The notes below the pieces were generated by a model. It made no database searches. It had not been told where the DNA came from and was given only the letters and a program-made list of their open reading frames with translations. Positions 12,163 through 23,795 of a stretch of 64,000 bases of DNA are shown here, one piece after another. The first letter of the stretch is position 1. Each line of letters opens with the position of its first letter. This DNA comes from Panorpa germanica (lineage: Eukaryota; Arthropoda; Insecta; Mecoptera; Panorpidae): contig OY783203.1 of NCBI GenBank assembly GCA_963678705.1, forward strand, positions 7,564,001-7,628,000, given 5' to 3'. A program made the translations under genes and the position numbers.

Positions 12163-12232
12163 CGGTCAAAATCGAATACGAAGATACAACAATCCGATGT
12201 CGAGCAACAACGCTCTCGACCACTATGTCGTC
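12163..12232 (-). repeat. SINE-1 fragment, tRNA-like head
   Basis: AAATCGAATACGAAGATAC, then a middle section, then CGCTCTCGACCACTATGTCG matches the reverse-complemented head of the complete copy (51795-51858). The B-box and A-box equivalents are both degraded. Confidence 0.6.
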
Positions 12233-14145
12233 AGTAATATTTTTTAAGTATTAAAAACTATGGGTTGAAAGCTGCCAAGTTTTAATTTGTTTACAAAAAT
12301 ATATTCTGTTAAAAAAAAGTCGCTGTTAATGATTTATGTCATATGTATTGTTTCGTGGTTAATCGTACTTGTTCGTTAAAACGAGAATATAGTTAACCTA
12401 AAAATGTAAATGTCAAAAAGCACCGATTACACATGCTGGATCTGTTAACGCATCTTATACATTACCAAAAAGTAATCTTTCTGCTAAACGTACAATTGAG
12501 TACATTTTTTTTTTTTTTAGAAAAAAACAAATTCTTTTGACAAATAACAGATAATATGTTATTATATTATTTGTTTGTAAACAACCTCTTAATATTTACT
12601 AGAAAAGTCTGCGCGATAGTGATTGTTCAGGTTTTATATATAACTTTTGACTCTAATACTTATAAAAACCCTGAAGAGTATTTTAACGCGTTCTTTTAGG
12701 ATGATTCATTTCAATTTTGTTGAGTCGGTTATTTCGATGTAGAAAAGTGCTAGTGACTCATATTAAACATTGAATTTAGTTGTACGGCATAATAAAAGTA
12801 CAGTGACGTAGTAGAAATGTCTATTAATAATAAGAGGGGTTAAAGAAGATATATTAATACTTCTATAAAATGTAATAAAAAAATTTAACGATTAATAAAT
12901 AGAACTACTTTTATAAACACAATATTTTAATATATATAACACAATCAACTTGTGAAAGAAATTTCGATTTTGAAAACTAAGATTGAGAAAATAATGTTTA
13001 CAATAAATTTGTATGTATAAAAGTGTAGAAGCAGCCAATTTTATAAATAAAAATAATAGTAAATGGTATACTACAGTAGTATAAATTTAGCACACACGAC
13101 ATCGTCTTCGATAAAACATTCTAACAGATATTATATAATATACGATAGTTCCCTCCCTTTCTAACGTAAAAGGTTCGACTATTTTCTTTCTCTTTTCGTT
13201 AAGAAACTTTTCTATTAGTAAGGCTTTTAATATTTGTCTTGCACTAAAAAAGTTTTGTGATCTGATAAATAAATTCTTAAACTCTTCAGATTTATGTTTG
13301 TGTACGTTATTAAATTATCTAATATAACAATTCCTTTACTAAAGCTACAATTACATAACAGACGATCAACTTATAATTGGTTTAAGCCCGTTTAAAAGGA
13401 ATTTAAGAATAATTAAAAAACTCAATTTATTAGAATATTCCTCTCAACAGCAGATTCCTTTGAGAGATTTGAATCCAAATTAAGTATTAACTTTATTTTT
13501 TTTCTTTAAAAGTCGTACTTTTTCCCTTTAAACAAGACATAGAAAAACATAAAAAAGGTTAATAAAAAATCTAGAAATTTTGGGGATCCCTGATCAAAAC
13601 CGATAATATACCATCATTTTATTTTAACCCTAGAGAGTTAAATCAGAAATATCTTTTCTAATACTAAGATTAACACGTAGGTTATCTTAAAATCATAAAC
13701 TATTAGTAAGATACATATGAGTAATCCATGTTATCTATAAATACAATGACATTCCAAAATATAACACATTTCTTCTTATGTAGGTGTATTCCGACAATAG
13801 ATCAAAAGAAAGAGAAAAAAATAAAGCAAATATTTTATATAGATCAGAATTTTTTTCTTTCAAACAGGTGAGAAAATAAAATCTGTATATGAGGTCTGAA
13901 ATGATAGATAAGGTAAATAAATCTTTACAGTATAATATTGACATAAAATATAAGTAATCGTCTATTTTTAGTAGGTCGTCTTTAAATAGTTTGAACAGTG
14001 TCATACGATATTTCTTTAAAAGATAGCATAAAAATACAATGTATTGGTCAAGTTGTTATATTTACACTGATGAATGTTTTGATTCAAAGAAGAGGCCAGG
14101 CCACCCAATTTAGTTAACCCGCTACAAAAGAAAAAGTAAAGCCAC
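12233..14145. other. AT-rich stretch, no gene seen
   Basis: The minus-strand frame 13735-14004 is Phe/Leu/Tyr-rich, matches no family I know and is probably chance. Confidence 0.5.
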
Positions 14146-14147
14146 TA

Positions 14148-14344
14148 TAGTTCAAATTATGAGAGTTCGCCGGTGACTTATACTTAAAACAAGTTACGTC
14201 GTATAAAGGAGCAGTATCTCACTAATATTTGTGTAATGAATATAGAAATGGATAGCCTAAAATTAGCCATCATATCGCAAATTTATGCAGCTCTTATCAC
14301 TTCCTTTAAGTATGAGTCACCGCGAACTCTTGTAATTTGAACTA
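14148..14344. mobile_element. MITE M1 with TA flanks, complete copy
   Basis: A 197 bp element. The left end TAGTTCAAATTATGAGAGTT continues with CGCCGGTGACT. The right end is its inverse, AGTCACCGCGAACTC then TTGTAATTTGAACTA. The terminal inverted repeats are about 35 bp with few mismatches. TA flanks both sides (14146-14147 and 14345-14346), the target duplication typical of Tc1/mariner-type elements. It has no coding capacity. A related single end is at 47025-47060. Confidence 0.85.
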
Positions 14345-15967
14345 TACTAAGTAATGATTGAAATAATTTGATTGATTATCTTTTCTTAATAAGACAAAAA
14401 CTTTCAACCTCGAGCATGGCACGACAAGGATAGCTGTAGTTATTAAACAAAGTTTAAAAAATGCAAAATTATTTGCAATAACAATTTGTTAAACAATTAA
14501 GAATTATTCTCACAAACTGATTTTAGTTTTAATTAAGTAAGTTTTAGCTTATGATCGCCTGTGTCGTTCGTCAGTAATATATTATATTTAATAATAATTA
14601 ATACCTTTATTTAATATTAATTAATATATTATATATAAAAAAAATTATTTCTTTATATTTCACAAGCTCAATTTATATTTTATGTTAAAACCTTGGGAGC
14701 TTTAAGAGTTTTACGTTTATTACTTGTTGTAATTTATCAGACTGCCCCACACCGTCGAATTTATCAGTTAATTTTAAAACTTAGCAAAGCATGTAACTAC
14801 AATTCCTTAATTTCAAAACAATGCATATGTAACACGAGTAGAATGTATTAAAGAGTTTCTGTAAATGTATATAGTGTAATATTTACATTCACTAAGCAAT
14901 GGTGGTCAATTTTATGTTGATTTATTGTTCATATTTTTCAATTATAAAAGTTAAAAGTAAATTTATATTTGTATACACAACCTGAAAACATTTATAAAAC
15001 CGAATTGTTGTTATTAGCAATAAAATATTAACTACTTAATAAATTTTCGCAACAATGCCAACAATTCTATTAAAATTTGTTTAGTATTTTATGTATGCAA
15101 GTTATATTTTTATTTTACACTTAGATTATAAGAGCGACCTCTAACAGCAAAAGCTTGTTACTTATTCTAGTGTGACACTAGTGTTCAATTAGTAAATTTA
15201 TAAATCTACGTATTTAGTAAAAAAAAAACATTTTCAATAAACGTTAACAAATAGTAGTATTCAATCTTGAATAATTGCTGAATATATCTAGTAAAACCGT
15301 AACGCATACTAAAAACGTTTTCTGTCCGCAGAAAAACTACAGCCAGCTTCCTAAATGTAGATATCATTTAGTGGTTTTATAATGTTAAAAAAAATGATAA
15401 AAACTTACATCTTATATACTTATACGTTCCCCACAACACACATGTACGCTTTGGCCACACTGTTGTATTATTAAATTAAAAAAAATAAATAAACACATCG
15501 ATGTTGAACGATAAATAACATGCGTCCTAAGTCGTAAAACATATGAAGAAAAATACCAAAGACACGATTAAAAATGATGTTAGACACTTTCAAAGTTTAC
15601 TCGTATCCTTTAAACAGATATAATATACATATGTACGTAAGAAAATCATTCATCATACTTATAATACAGAGTTTGTCTGACTCAGTCACAATCCCAATCA
15701 CAGATCGCAGTGTGCTATTTGCGAATTATTGAGATCCGCATCATCACACTACACATTCAATACTCGATGATATTGAAGCGTCATTCGTGTTCATTGTGTA
15801 CAAAACAAATTGAAGGTTAAAATTATGGGCGTCCGTAGAAATTTGACATGAGGAGCAAAACTTGGAGATGTTCATTCTAACCAGTGTACATTTGGTACAA
15901 ATTTCATTATAGTTTGTATAGGCCTCTGTAAGTCATGACGTTTTCTGAATATATTCTATCTAGTGCC
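14345..15967. other. AT-rich stretch, no gene seen
   Basis: A good acceptor-like TTTTCTGTCCGCAG at about 15320-15332 precedes a short open run (KNYSQLPKCRYHLVVL then stop). That is too little to call an exon. A moderately GC-richer patch lies at 15670-15800. Confidence 0.45.
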
Positions 15968-16150
15968 GTAATTAGAACTCAATTTTTAGGGTTTGATTTT
16001 TTAATTGTTAATTGAAATAGATGTTAATAAATGTATATTGGTATTTTACTTTTATTAAACATCTTAATGTTGACGAATATATAGCAATTACAAATTTGAA
16101 TTGTAGTTTTAGCGCTACAGATATCGGCCATATTTATGACGTAACATGTC
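15968..16150 (+). repeat. Dispersed repeat R1, third copy
   Basis: Aligns directly with 2201-2380: the AATTTTTAG region, GATGTTAATAAATGTATATTGG, ATAGCAATTA-AAATTTGAATT, TTTTAGCGCTA and CGGCCATATTTATGACGT. It lies in the same orientation as the right copy near the window start. Confidence 0.8.
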
Positions 16151-18112
16151 GCACTATTAATGGATAGGTTTGTTGTTTGTTATATGTAAAACAGTGTTCT
16201 AGATCATGCAATATTTGACATATTCTTCAACTTTGTCCTATGATCAAAGAGAAACATGCGATTCCTTATTTATCTATTCTTAAACTATCACATGCAAAAT
16301 ATCAGCAGAAATCAAATACCTAATTAAAATGGGTCACTGGCTCTAAGAAAACTTTATGTAAGGTAAGCGATTCATCTTAGTCCCATACTGCGGACGCACA
16401 TGCTAAAACTGTAGCATGTCATTTTACAAAGTGTCTTAACCTTATTCTTGTTAAATGTATTTATTATTTACGTAACACAATCCATGGCAAGAAGCGAAGA
16501 GAAAAGTGACAAGCATAAAAAACATTTTTTGTCAATATTGAGATGAGTAAATAAATATACAAATATTTACAAGATAAATTTTTCAAGAAATCAAATAATG
16601 TTAAAAGTTGATTTTGAAAATGAATTGTGAATTTTAAAATTAAAGTCACTTCTCAGCGTAACATTAAACCGTTCATTTATATTAAATTAAACATGTATGT
16701 AATAAGAGACTATTAAAGCAAAGTCTATCCTAAAAAATATTCGCATCAACATAAAAGTTCTAGTATACATTTAAACTGCATGGTTATAATATTGTGACCA
16801 ATAAAAAATAATTGATCTGCTAGGGGTCCTAATATAACTTTTTTCAATAAAATTTAGAACCCAATTCTTGCAGTGTGTAAGTGTAAGTAGAGATTATTCT
16901 AATAAAACGATTGGCTTTAAAATATTCCCATAAATGTGTCATTTTTTTACAATGAAATATACAAAATATAGAGCATGTATAAAAATTAAAAGTAACTAAA
17001 AACCCAACAATGTTAACCGCAGTCGCAGTCTACATAAAATATTGAATAATGGAGGGAGACATTGACTAGGAGAATAAACTACGTCACAACCTGATTTTTA
17101 TTTCAAATATAATCTACATTCTACAATATATGTCACTCATTCAACCGCTGTGACGTCAAAGCTTTGAACAAGTCAATAGGGCAGTTGCCTGGCCTGCTAT
17201 TGTAGGTGACTATAAACATAGCTACCTCTAGTCTCTGTGGAAAGATATATTTGTGAATAATAGGAGTTTCAAAGTTTAGATATTATACTTTTGCTTCTAA
17301 AAAATATTACTACACTGTATTGCAAGATTAGAAAGAGAGATAGCGTATTTTTAATAGAATGAAATAAATGAGACACTACATCGAGAGATGCGCTAGCGTG
17401 TGGAGCAAAATAAGGGTACAGCATCAAGCTTAGCTAATTATTTACAAAATAGTACATGCTATATTTCGTTTAAACTTATCTTTATCTATCTATTATAATT
17501 AAAATAGTCGCGGTACTAAGGCCGGTTAGAAATATTGGTAAAAAAGAGACTCCTACTGTCAATTAATTTAAGAGTATGTTATTCTAAGGAGGAAGAAAAC
17601 AGTACGGCGAATCATTGAAATAAATACCAACAAATTTCTCTAGTCCCGGCCCTGCATCTATAAAATATAGTGTGAACTACGAAAATCGTATACAACACAG
17701 ATGACTTAATAACCAAAAAGTATTTCCTCATTTAAAAACCATTGTATTACTGAGTGTTTGGATTTTACAGTCTTTTTTACAGGATTTTACTATGTGTAAT
17801 AATGCACTTGCATTTTCCCTATAGCTATCCATGAATATAATCTTCAAAACATTTGTTTTCTATATATGTACATACATGTATTATATCTCCTTATTATATA
17901 TTATACATATGCTACACTCAATTATAACCATACTATACTCAACAGGCAGTCGACACAGCTTGTTAGTTAATGCTTTAATTAGGCTATGTGACAATGCTAT
18001 TAATTTTTAATCTACTGGTTTAGTAATATATTAATCCGCATAAATACATATGTATGTTAATTAGACTGACGGTATGCTACATACTTCAATGGTTTTCTAC
18101 GTAAACCTAAAG
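16151..18112. other. AT-rich stretch, no gene seen
   Basis: TGACGTCA is present at 17151-17158. The minus-strand frame 16464-16649 is probably chance. No repeat or RNA stands out. Confidence 0.5.
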
Positions 18113-18160
18113 CAGTGGTTTTCAAATTACGGTCCGCGAACTGAGCAGTCCGTTAAAACA
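18113..18160 (+). mobile_element. hAT-type transposon terminus
   Basis: CAGTGGTTTTCAAATTACGG then TCCGCGAACTG resembles the CAGTGGTTCTCAAACT-type terminal repeats of hAT elements. No matching inverted end was found nearby. An inverted hAT-type end at 58914-58933 is 40 kb away and is probably unrelated. The minus-strand frame 18165-18407 beside it was not recognised as a transposase. Confidence 0.5.
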
Positions 18161-18818
18161 AATTTTAAGTGGATATAATAGAAGCTGAGGTAACAGAAAT
18201 GATTTCTAGTTTGTGGCTTATGATGACGTTAATGAAGTAGTTATTCGCAATGCAGTTTTTATCGCACAAATTTTCATCATAACACTTTGTTTTTCGGCGG
18301 TACGTCCATGTTATGCTATAAAGCAAAATAATGACAGTAGAAAAAAAAAATTCATCGAAAGTGGAGAGGTCAAGGTGAAGGAATAGTTTTAAAAAAACAA
18401 TATTCATAAATACAAAGTAAAATCTAAAGTGATTTTTTGAATTAAGTCAAACTTGGCTATTTTTTAAAATATCTAAATTAAAAATAATATTTTAATATAT
18501 AAATATTTTTTAATATATGTAATGAGATATCACATACATATATACATTGATTAAAGCCTTATTTGCATCTGATATGTTATCAGTTTATCTGTTCTAGATA
18601 TCGTCCACAGCCACAGCCCACAGCCACCAGGGTGGGTTTTACTAATTGCAATGATCTACTTAACTGAGATAACATCATAGAGACAAGTTAGCCTACTGCT
18701 CAGTTTGTTAAGTTTCTCAGGTCAAGTTACAGAATAAAACATAGCACAGTAGGAGGCTGTCTGTCTCATTAATTGGATAAAAGTAGAACTGTACTTAAGT
18801 TGTATATTATTATGCTGG
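18161..18818. other. Possible interior of the hAT-like relic, then AT-rich DNA
   Basis: A low-complexity CCACAGCCACAGCCCACAG run lies at 18605-18625. No gene is recognised. Confidence 0.4.
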
Positions 18819-19131
18819 GCGCACACTTGTGATATCCCTTTCTACGACTGTATAATGACAGCCTTCAATGTGCGCGACTTGGATAAGACATTGAAATATA
18901 TAATAATATTCTTAAAGAGTTAGGCCGTCCCCACACGGGTCGGCTGATTGCAAACCTTAGTCCCGAATCTACCCGAACCGAATGAGAATGCAACTGTGTT
19001 ATTAGTGAGAGAAAACACATGGCACGAACAAAACTAAACTTTGAACACGTTTTCAGCGACTTTGTTTCTCGGTCGCAGAGCATGTTTGGTTGCATGCTTT
19101 TGATGATGACATCATGATCAGAGATGTGCAT
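18819..19131. repeat. GC-richer, repeat-like patch with hairpin
   Basis: GCGCACACTTG (18819-18829) pairs with CAATGTGCGC (18866-18875) apart from one bulge. Downstream, GGCCGTCCCCACACGGGTCGG and the CpG-containing sequence to 19100 contrast with the AT-rich flanks. It looks like a degraded non-autonomous DNA element. The minus-strand frame 18865-19131 spans it and is unlikely to be a gene. Confidence 0.35.
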
Positions 19132-19764
19132 AAATACTATTCAAAAGTATTTTAATAAATACATACAAATACGACATAATAAAATCCCCTATTATGCTAT
19201 TGTTAAAATTCTATAGAGTTACGAAACACGACTTACACAAATATATTTAAAAAATCTATCAACATGTAATAACTTTTTTAATGATTTGAATATGTTTTTT
19301 TATTACTAATATAACAGAGTTAATATATAGTACCTTAGTTGAATTAATTATAAATAATAAACAATAATTATATAAATATAAATACATACTGTTCAATTAC
19401 ATCAAGAAAGAAGAAAATAGGGTAAATTATTAGAAATACGAGTAATAGCGTCTACAAGAGCGATCCCAGATCCCAGAAGTAAGTATCTATTCATAATAGG
19501 TATCTATAGGTTATCGATGGGTCAAATTGATTAAGTTTATATAGGCTATTGATTGGGATATTACATTCTCTTTGATATTCAATATGTAGTATTAATTTAC
19601 TGTAAACTCAGAGCAAAATGTTAATTTATCGCTTTATTGAAGCAACTGATCTTTCATAAATATTAACAACGTTATATTTCATCTAATATATATTAAAAGA
19701 TGGAACCCTTTTGAAACAAAATGAAAACATTAATTAATTAAATTATTTAAATTCTCCTAATGTA
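19132..19764. other. AT-rich stretch, no gene seen
   Basis: Contains GATCCCAGATCCCAGA at about 19463 and nothing else notable. Confidence 0.5.
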
Positions 19765-19850
19765 TTAGCTGTTTTTATGGTGCCGATGTCTTGTATACAT
19801 GTTATATAATCCACAAAACACCGAAAATATAATGGTCACTGGTTTGAGAA
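19765..19850 (-). repeat. SINE-1 fragment, body
   Basis: CTGTTTTTATGGTGCCGATG then TCTTGTATACATGTTAT aligns with the SINE body at 10363 and 51675. The tRNA-like head is not visible beyond a weak CTGGTTTGAGAA near 19838. Confidence 0.5.
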
Positions 19851-20144
19851 TGGAAAAACACAACAGCCCAAAGTTAATGTTTTAATACTCTGTGCCGTCA
19901 AAAGTTATTTAAAATACTATTCTTATATTTTCCTTTACTTGTTTTCAATTAAAAGTATAAATTAAAAATAAATGATCTCCTGACACAATGTTAAGAGTAG
20001 ATTATTTGTGACCTTCAGGGAGATCCTAATATGTCTATAATATAAACAGTTTCAACTGCCGCCATTGCTGAATACATGTAATACGAATACTGAAGTTAGT
20101 AAACCAGTAAACAGTGAAGAACTTGTATTCATCTAAAAAGAGAA
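19851..20144. other. AT-rich stretch, no gene seen
   Basis: No feature recognised. Confidence 0.5.
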
Positions 20145-20340
20145 TTGGTCATTGACACTGACGTAGGCTCTGGTGTTGCTCTGGCTCACTACAACGTTAT
20201 ATCGCTACATGGCTACACTGGGTTCGACTGCGGACTGGGTTCGACGTCACGTCACGGTACGATCCCTAACAACATCGCACAACAGTTTGTTACTCCCTCT
20301 CTCCCCCCGCCGCTGGCCATCGCACTTGTTTAAACGAACA
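20145..20340. other. GC/CpG-richer patch, function unknown
   Basis: The segment contains GGGTTCGACTGCGGACTGGG then TTCGACGTCACGTCACGG and a C-rich run. Both forward frames (20145-20333 and 20173-20394) are open, with no recognisable family. It could be promoter-like DNA, an exon or an element fragment. Confidence 0.3.
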
Positions 20341-22363
20341 CTTAATGCTAGTAGGTACAGCTTGCATGTATTTATTTTATCTTTTTATACTTAAGTTACT
20401 TTAAAATAATGCTTTCCATATCAAAATCTAAAGTAAAAATAATTTAACAAAATATATCAAAAGTATTTCTAAAATGATAATAAGTAGTTTACAAAGTAAA
20501 ATATTTTAATACGTAAAAACTTTGAACGAACAGGAAACGAATATCTTGTATCAGTATGTTTTTTTATGTTAAGATATTAATTTATAGGCGAAACTTCTGA
20601 ATATTGTGGGAATTTGATTTTATTTTTACCTAATTTAAATATTTTATACAATATTGAGTTCATTAATATTAAAAAGATGGGATGATTAAAAACATTTGAA
20701 TTATGTGTGTATTGATATAGTCAGGAAATTTTTCAGCAACTTGTCGATTTCAGAAAAAAATATCGAACTTAACCTACGCAAATACGTTTTGTCCCTTTTA
20801 TTCTTTAACGGATCTCTTGCTAGCCAAGAAAACACAAAACGTAAATTCATGTATACATGAATAATACAGTATATTTTACTTAACGTACCGTTATATTATT
20901 TACCGAAGTTTAACATAATTCTTTTTACAATGTTAATACAAAACATACTTAATTTTTTTTTATTCACATGTGTTTAATATGTAACATAATGCAATCTTGC
21001 ATAAAAAGTTTTATTTACGTCAGAAAGCGTAAATTTAGGATAATTCTTTTCATGTAAACTGACATTACATTAATAAAAAAAAAATATTTAAAAAGTGAAT
21101 CTTAGTGTTATATAGGTAAGGTGCATACCAGGGGCACGTTAGCTAAGAGAACTCTTATTTCAGGGGCGTACAATGTAGAAGAATATGACTGAAAAATGCA
21201 GTTCCGTTGCCAGAATAGATAAGTTTTGTTTGTATTCTAAATGTGTCAGAGTCATAGTGACAAACCGCTACATCATTCAACAAATTAAAAAGACTGTGTC
21301 ATAATATATAACTCGATATTATTGATAATATCAATAGTTATATAAATCAATGTTTATTATATGTTAGTAGATAAAAGAAAGTTTTAAATTTTATTATTGT
21401 TTAGTATTATTATAATTATTAAACAGTAATATTTAATATGCCAAAGAATTTTAAAGAAATATGTAACTGTAAAATTGTTTTAAAATCAGTCAAGCGATAA
21501 AACTTGATACTATGGACTGTGTCATACATATTGCAGTGAATATTACTAGGATGCCGGAAATGACAACCACGAGCAGCGTCTGAAGATAGCAATATGTCAC
21601 TGGAAAGAACTAACTTGAAATAAAAATATTGAATACGAAACAAATAAAAATTAATTTTAGAAGAATTAAGAAAGAAATTGTCTTGGAATAGAATCCTTAA
21701 CTGTTGTGCCTGACTCAACGTTCCAAGAGTAGATGAAAATTGAAAAAGCACTGATACTTAATGTAATAGAGTTACATTATTTTAATTTTGTTTGATTGAA
21801 GAACCGGTAATATATTTCATAAAGCATAAACATTATGAAGTATTACATTTTACAAAAAATTACATCATGAAAATCATATTAGCTATATATATTATTTATT
21901 CAGAAAAACCTTTTTTAATCACAGATACCTTCAAGTATTTCCTTGAAGTACTCAAATATATTTTCCTGTTGATACAATTTTTATATAAAGTGTACTTCAA
22001 CGTAGAATACCTCACATTGAAGAAAAGTTCAAGTTTTATTAAAACTCATTATTTTTTATATAGATGAAATACATAATAATATAAGTTTGATAACAAAAAT
22101 AATATTTAATTTTTTAAAAATATATCTCAGATTTTTAAGACTTATCATCACCTTTAGAGTGTGTTAAGTATTTAAAACAAAATAATTTTAATTTTTAATT
22201 ATGTGTTTATAAATTCGAGGGACGACATTAAAGAAGAGAGTTTCTTTTTATAAATAAAATTAAGAAAAAAATATTTATTTGAATGATAAAATGCCTAGAA
22301 TCACTCGTGACGTTGAGACATAATTATTAAATAAAGTTTTCTTGTCCAGAACAATGAATTTTA
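20341..22363. other. AT-rich stretch with a hairpin
   Basis: A nested hairpin at 21307-21342 pairs TATAACT with AGTTATA and GATATTAT with ATAATATC. The frames at 21419-21751 (-) and 21792-22067 (+) are AT-biased and unrecognised. Confidence 0.5.
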
Positions 22364-22371
22364 CAGTGGCG

Positions 22372-23245
22372 TTCAACTGTTCCTTATTTTATTAAAATTT
22401 AAGTGTATCGATTAGTTTAGTTATAGTTATTACCACTACAACATGTGAGTAGCATATATAGCGTTGTCCTGATTATAGGGCAGGCAACAGTACTATCGTT
22501 AATTTTTTTATTTTAATAAAATATATATCATTTTCATTTACTAACCTACCTTAGGGCACTTAACTATTGCGCTAAAACGACTACAACAAGAGTGCTGAGG
22601 GCGCCTAGAGGATGAGACATGATAATATGTTACATATTTGGAGAATATATAATATCAAACAAAATGAAGTTTTTGACGTAGTCAATCAGAACCACAAAAA
22701 CCAGCAACAAGAAAAAAGTGTCTACTTGTTTTTCTCCATTATTTCGAAAAAATCGCGTACATTATAGTACAAAAGGATGCATATTACGATCTTTTCTTTA
22801 TACAATTGACTTTAATGTGACTGTAGTCACACACCATTATACAGATATAAAGTTGTGTGTGTTCATGTCCATAGTATGCGTGTATATTAGCAGTAACAGC
22901 AAAACCGCGCAAAGTGAACACCGTGGAAAGTAAAGTAGGCCATCTCTAAATTATAATTTCTATTTGTATTAAATGTTTTCTTTATTATTATAAGTTAAAT
23001 TATTTAATAAATAATTTTATCTGAAAAATGTATAAATGTTTATCAAATGAATTTGATTACTATAGTTCGTTATCAATTCAAACAGCCGATAATACGAAAA
23101 TATGGAATAAATCTTATCAGTTTTACTTGCATTTATATGTTTATTTAAACTATTTCATAATTTTATGAGCAAAGGATTGTGATTCGTGTAATCTGACTTA
23201 TTTTTAAATTAATTTGAAAAGGTACGTTTTGATCTTCTAGTAATT
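22372..23245. other. AT-rich stretch, no gene seen
   Basis: Positions 22364-22371 just before carry CAGTGGCG. The frame 22718-22933 is unrecognised. Confidence 0.5.
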
Positions 23246-23335
23246 TGGCAGTTTTTATGGTGTCGAACCTTTACATCTATACACCCTAACTACACTGTTG
23301 TCTACTAAAAGTTTGTTTGCATATAATCAATGGAT
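23246..23335 (-). repeat. SINE-1 fragment, body
   Basis: GGCAGTTTTTATGGTGTCGA then CTACACTGTTGTCTACTAA aligns with the bodies at 10363-10425 and 51675-51735. Confidence 0.6.
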
Positions 23336-23531
23336 CAAACGAATAGATTCTTAAATATAGATGCAGTATAAATTGATTAAACATAACATTGCTGCTCCAG
23401 TAATAATTATTTGTTATTGACAATTAAATTAAAAATTCCGCAAAATAAACAATCTTGGAACGCACTACATTATTTCAAGGTAAAAACATTTGTCGCAATG
23501 ACGTTGATATATAAATAACTTGACTTCTACA

Positions 23532-23795
23532 TTACTTGCCTAGAGTTGGGCATCTGAGCGCATAATTCTGACTACTATCATCAACGCCGCGCCGTGCCGG
23601 CTCGCCATTACGCTGAACGCCAGACCAAGGCAAAGCAGTACAACAGTACAACAAACAGACACAGACACAGTCCGAAGTAATACTACTCGTCCAAACGCAA
23701 ATACTTTTTGCAACGGAAAGTATTTTATAGGGAAAGATTAGGAATGTTTCACAAAGCGCAACGAACCAGTTTATTACAAGAAACGTTGAGGCCAT
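23532..23795 (-). CDS. Candidate small ORF (87 aa) in a CpG-richer patch
   Basis: The frame starts with a true ATG in the context CTGATCATGG and ends at TAG near 23532. The first 25 or so residues (MASTFLVINWFVALCETFLIF...) are hydrophobic and signal- or anchor-like. The middle is Cys-rich (CVCVCLLYCC), followed by GEPARRGVDDSS. The region is clearly more GC/CpG-rich than its flanks. I recognise no family, and a CA/AC-rich simple-sequence tract on the + strand accounts for the Cys run. It may equally be promoter-like DNA with a chance frame. Confidence 0.2.
   Translation of the reverse strand: MASTFLVINWFVALCETFLIFPYKILSVAKSICVWTSSITSDCVCVCLLYCCTALPWSGVQRNGEPARRGVDDSSQNYALRCPTLGK

Noticed and set aside
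15333-15383. Exon after TTTTCTGTCCGCAG
   Set aside because: The acceptor is good, but only 16 AT-rich codons follow before a stop.
18165-18407. hAT transposase N-terminus on the minus strand (RRKTKCYDENLCDKN)
   Set aside because: The resemblance to the KRKYNE-type motif is short, and the orientation relative to the terminus at 18113 is wrong for an intact element.
21419-22067. Protein genes from frames of 110 and 91 aa
   Set aside because: Lys/Ile/Phe/Tyr composition as expected from AT-rich DNA, with no motif, splice signal or codon bias.
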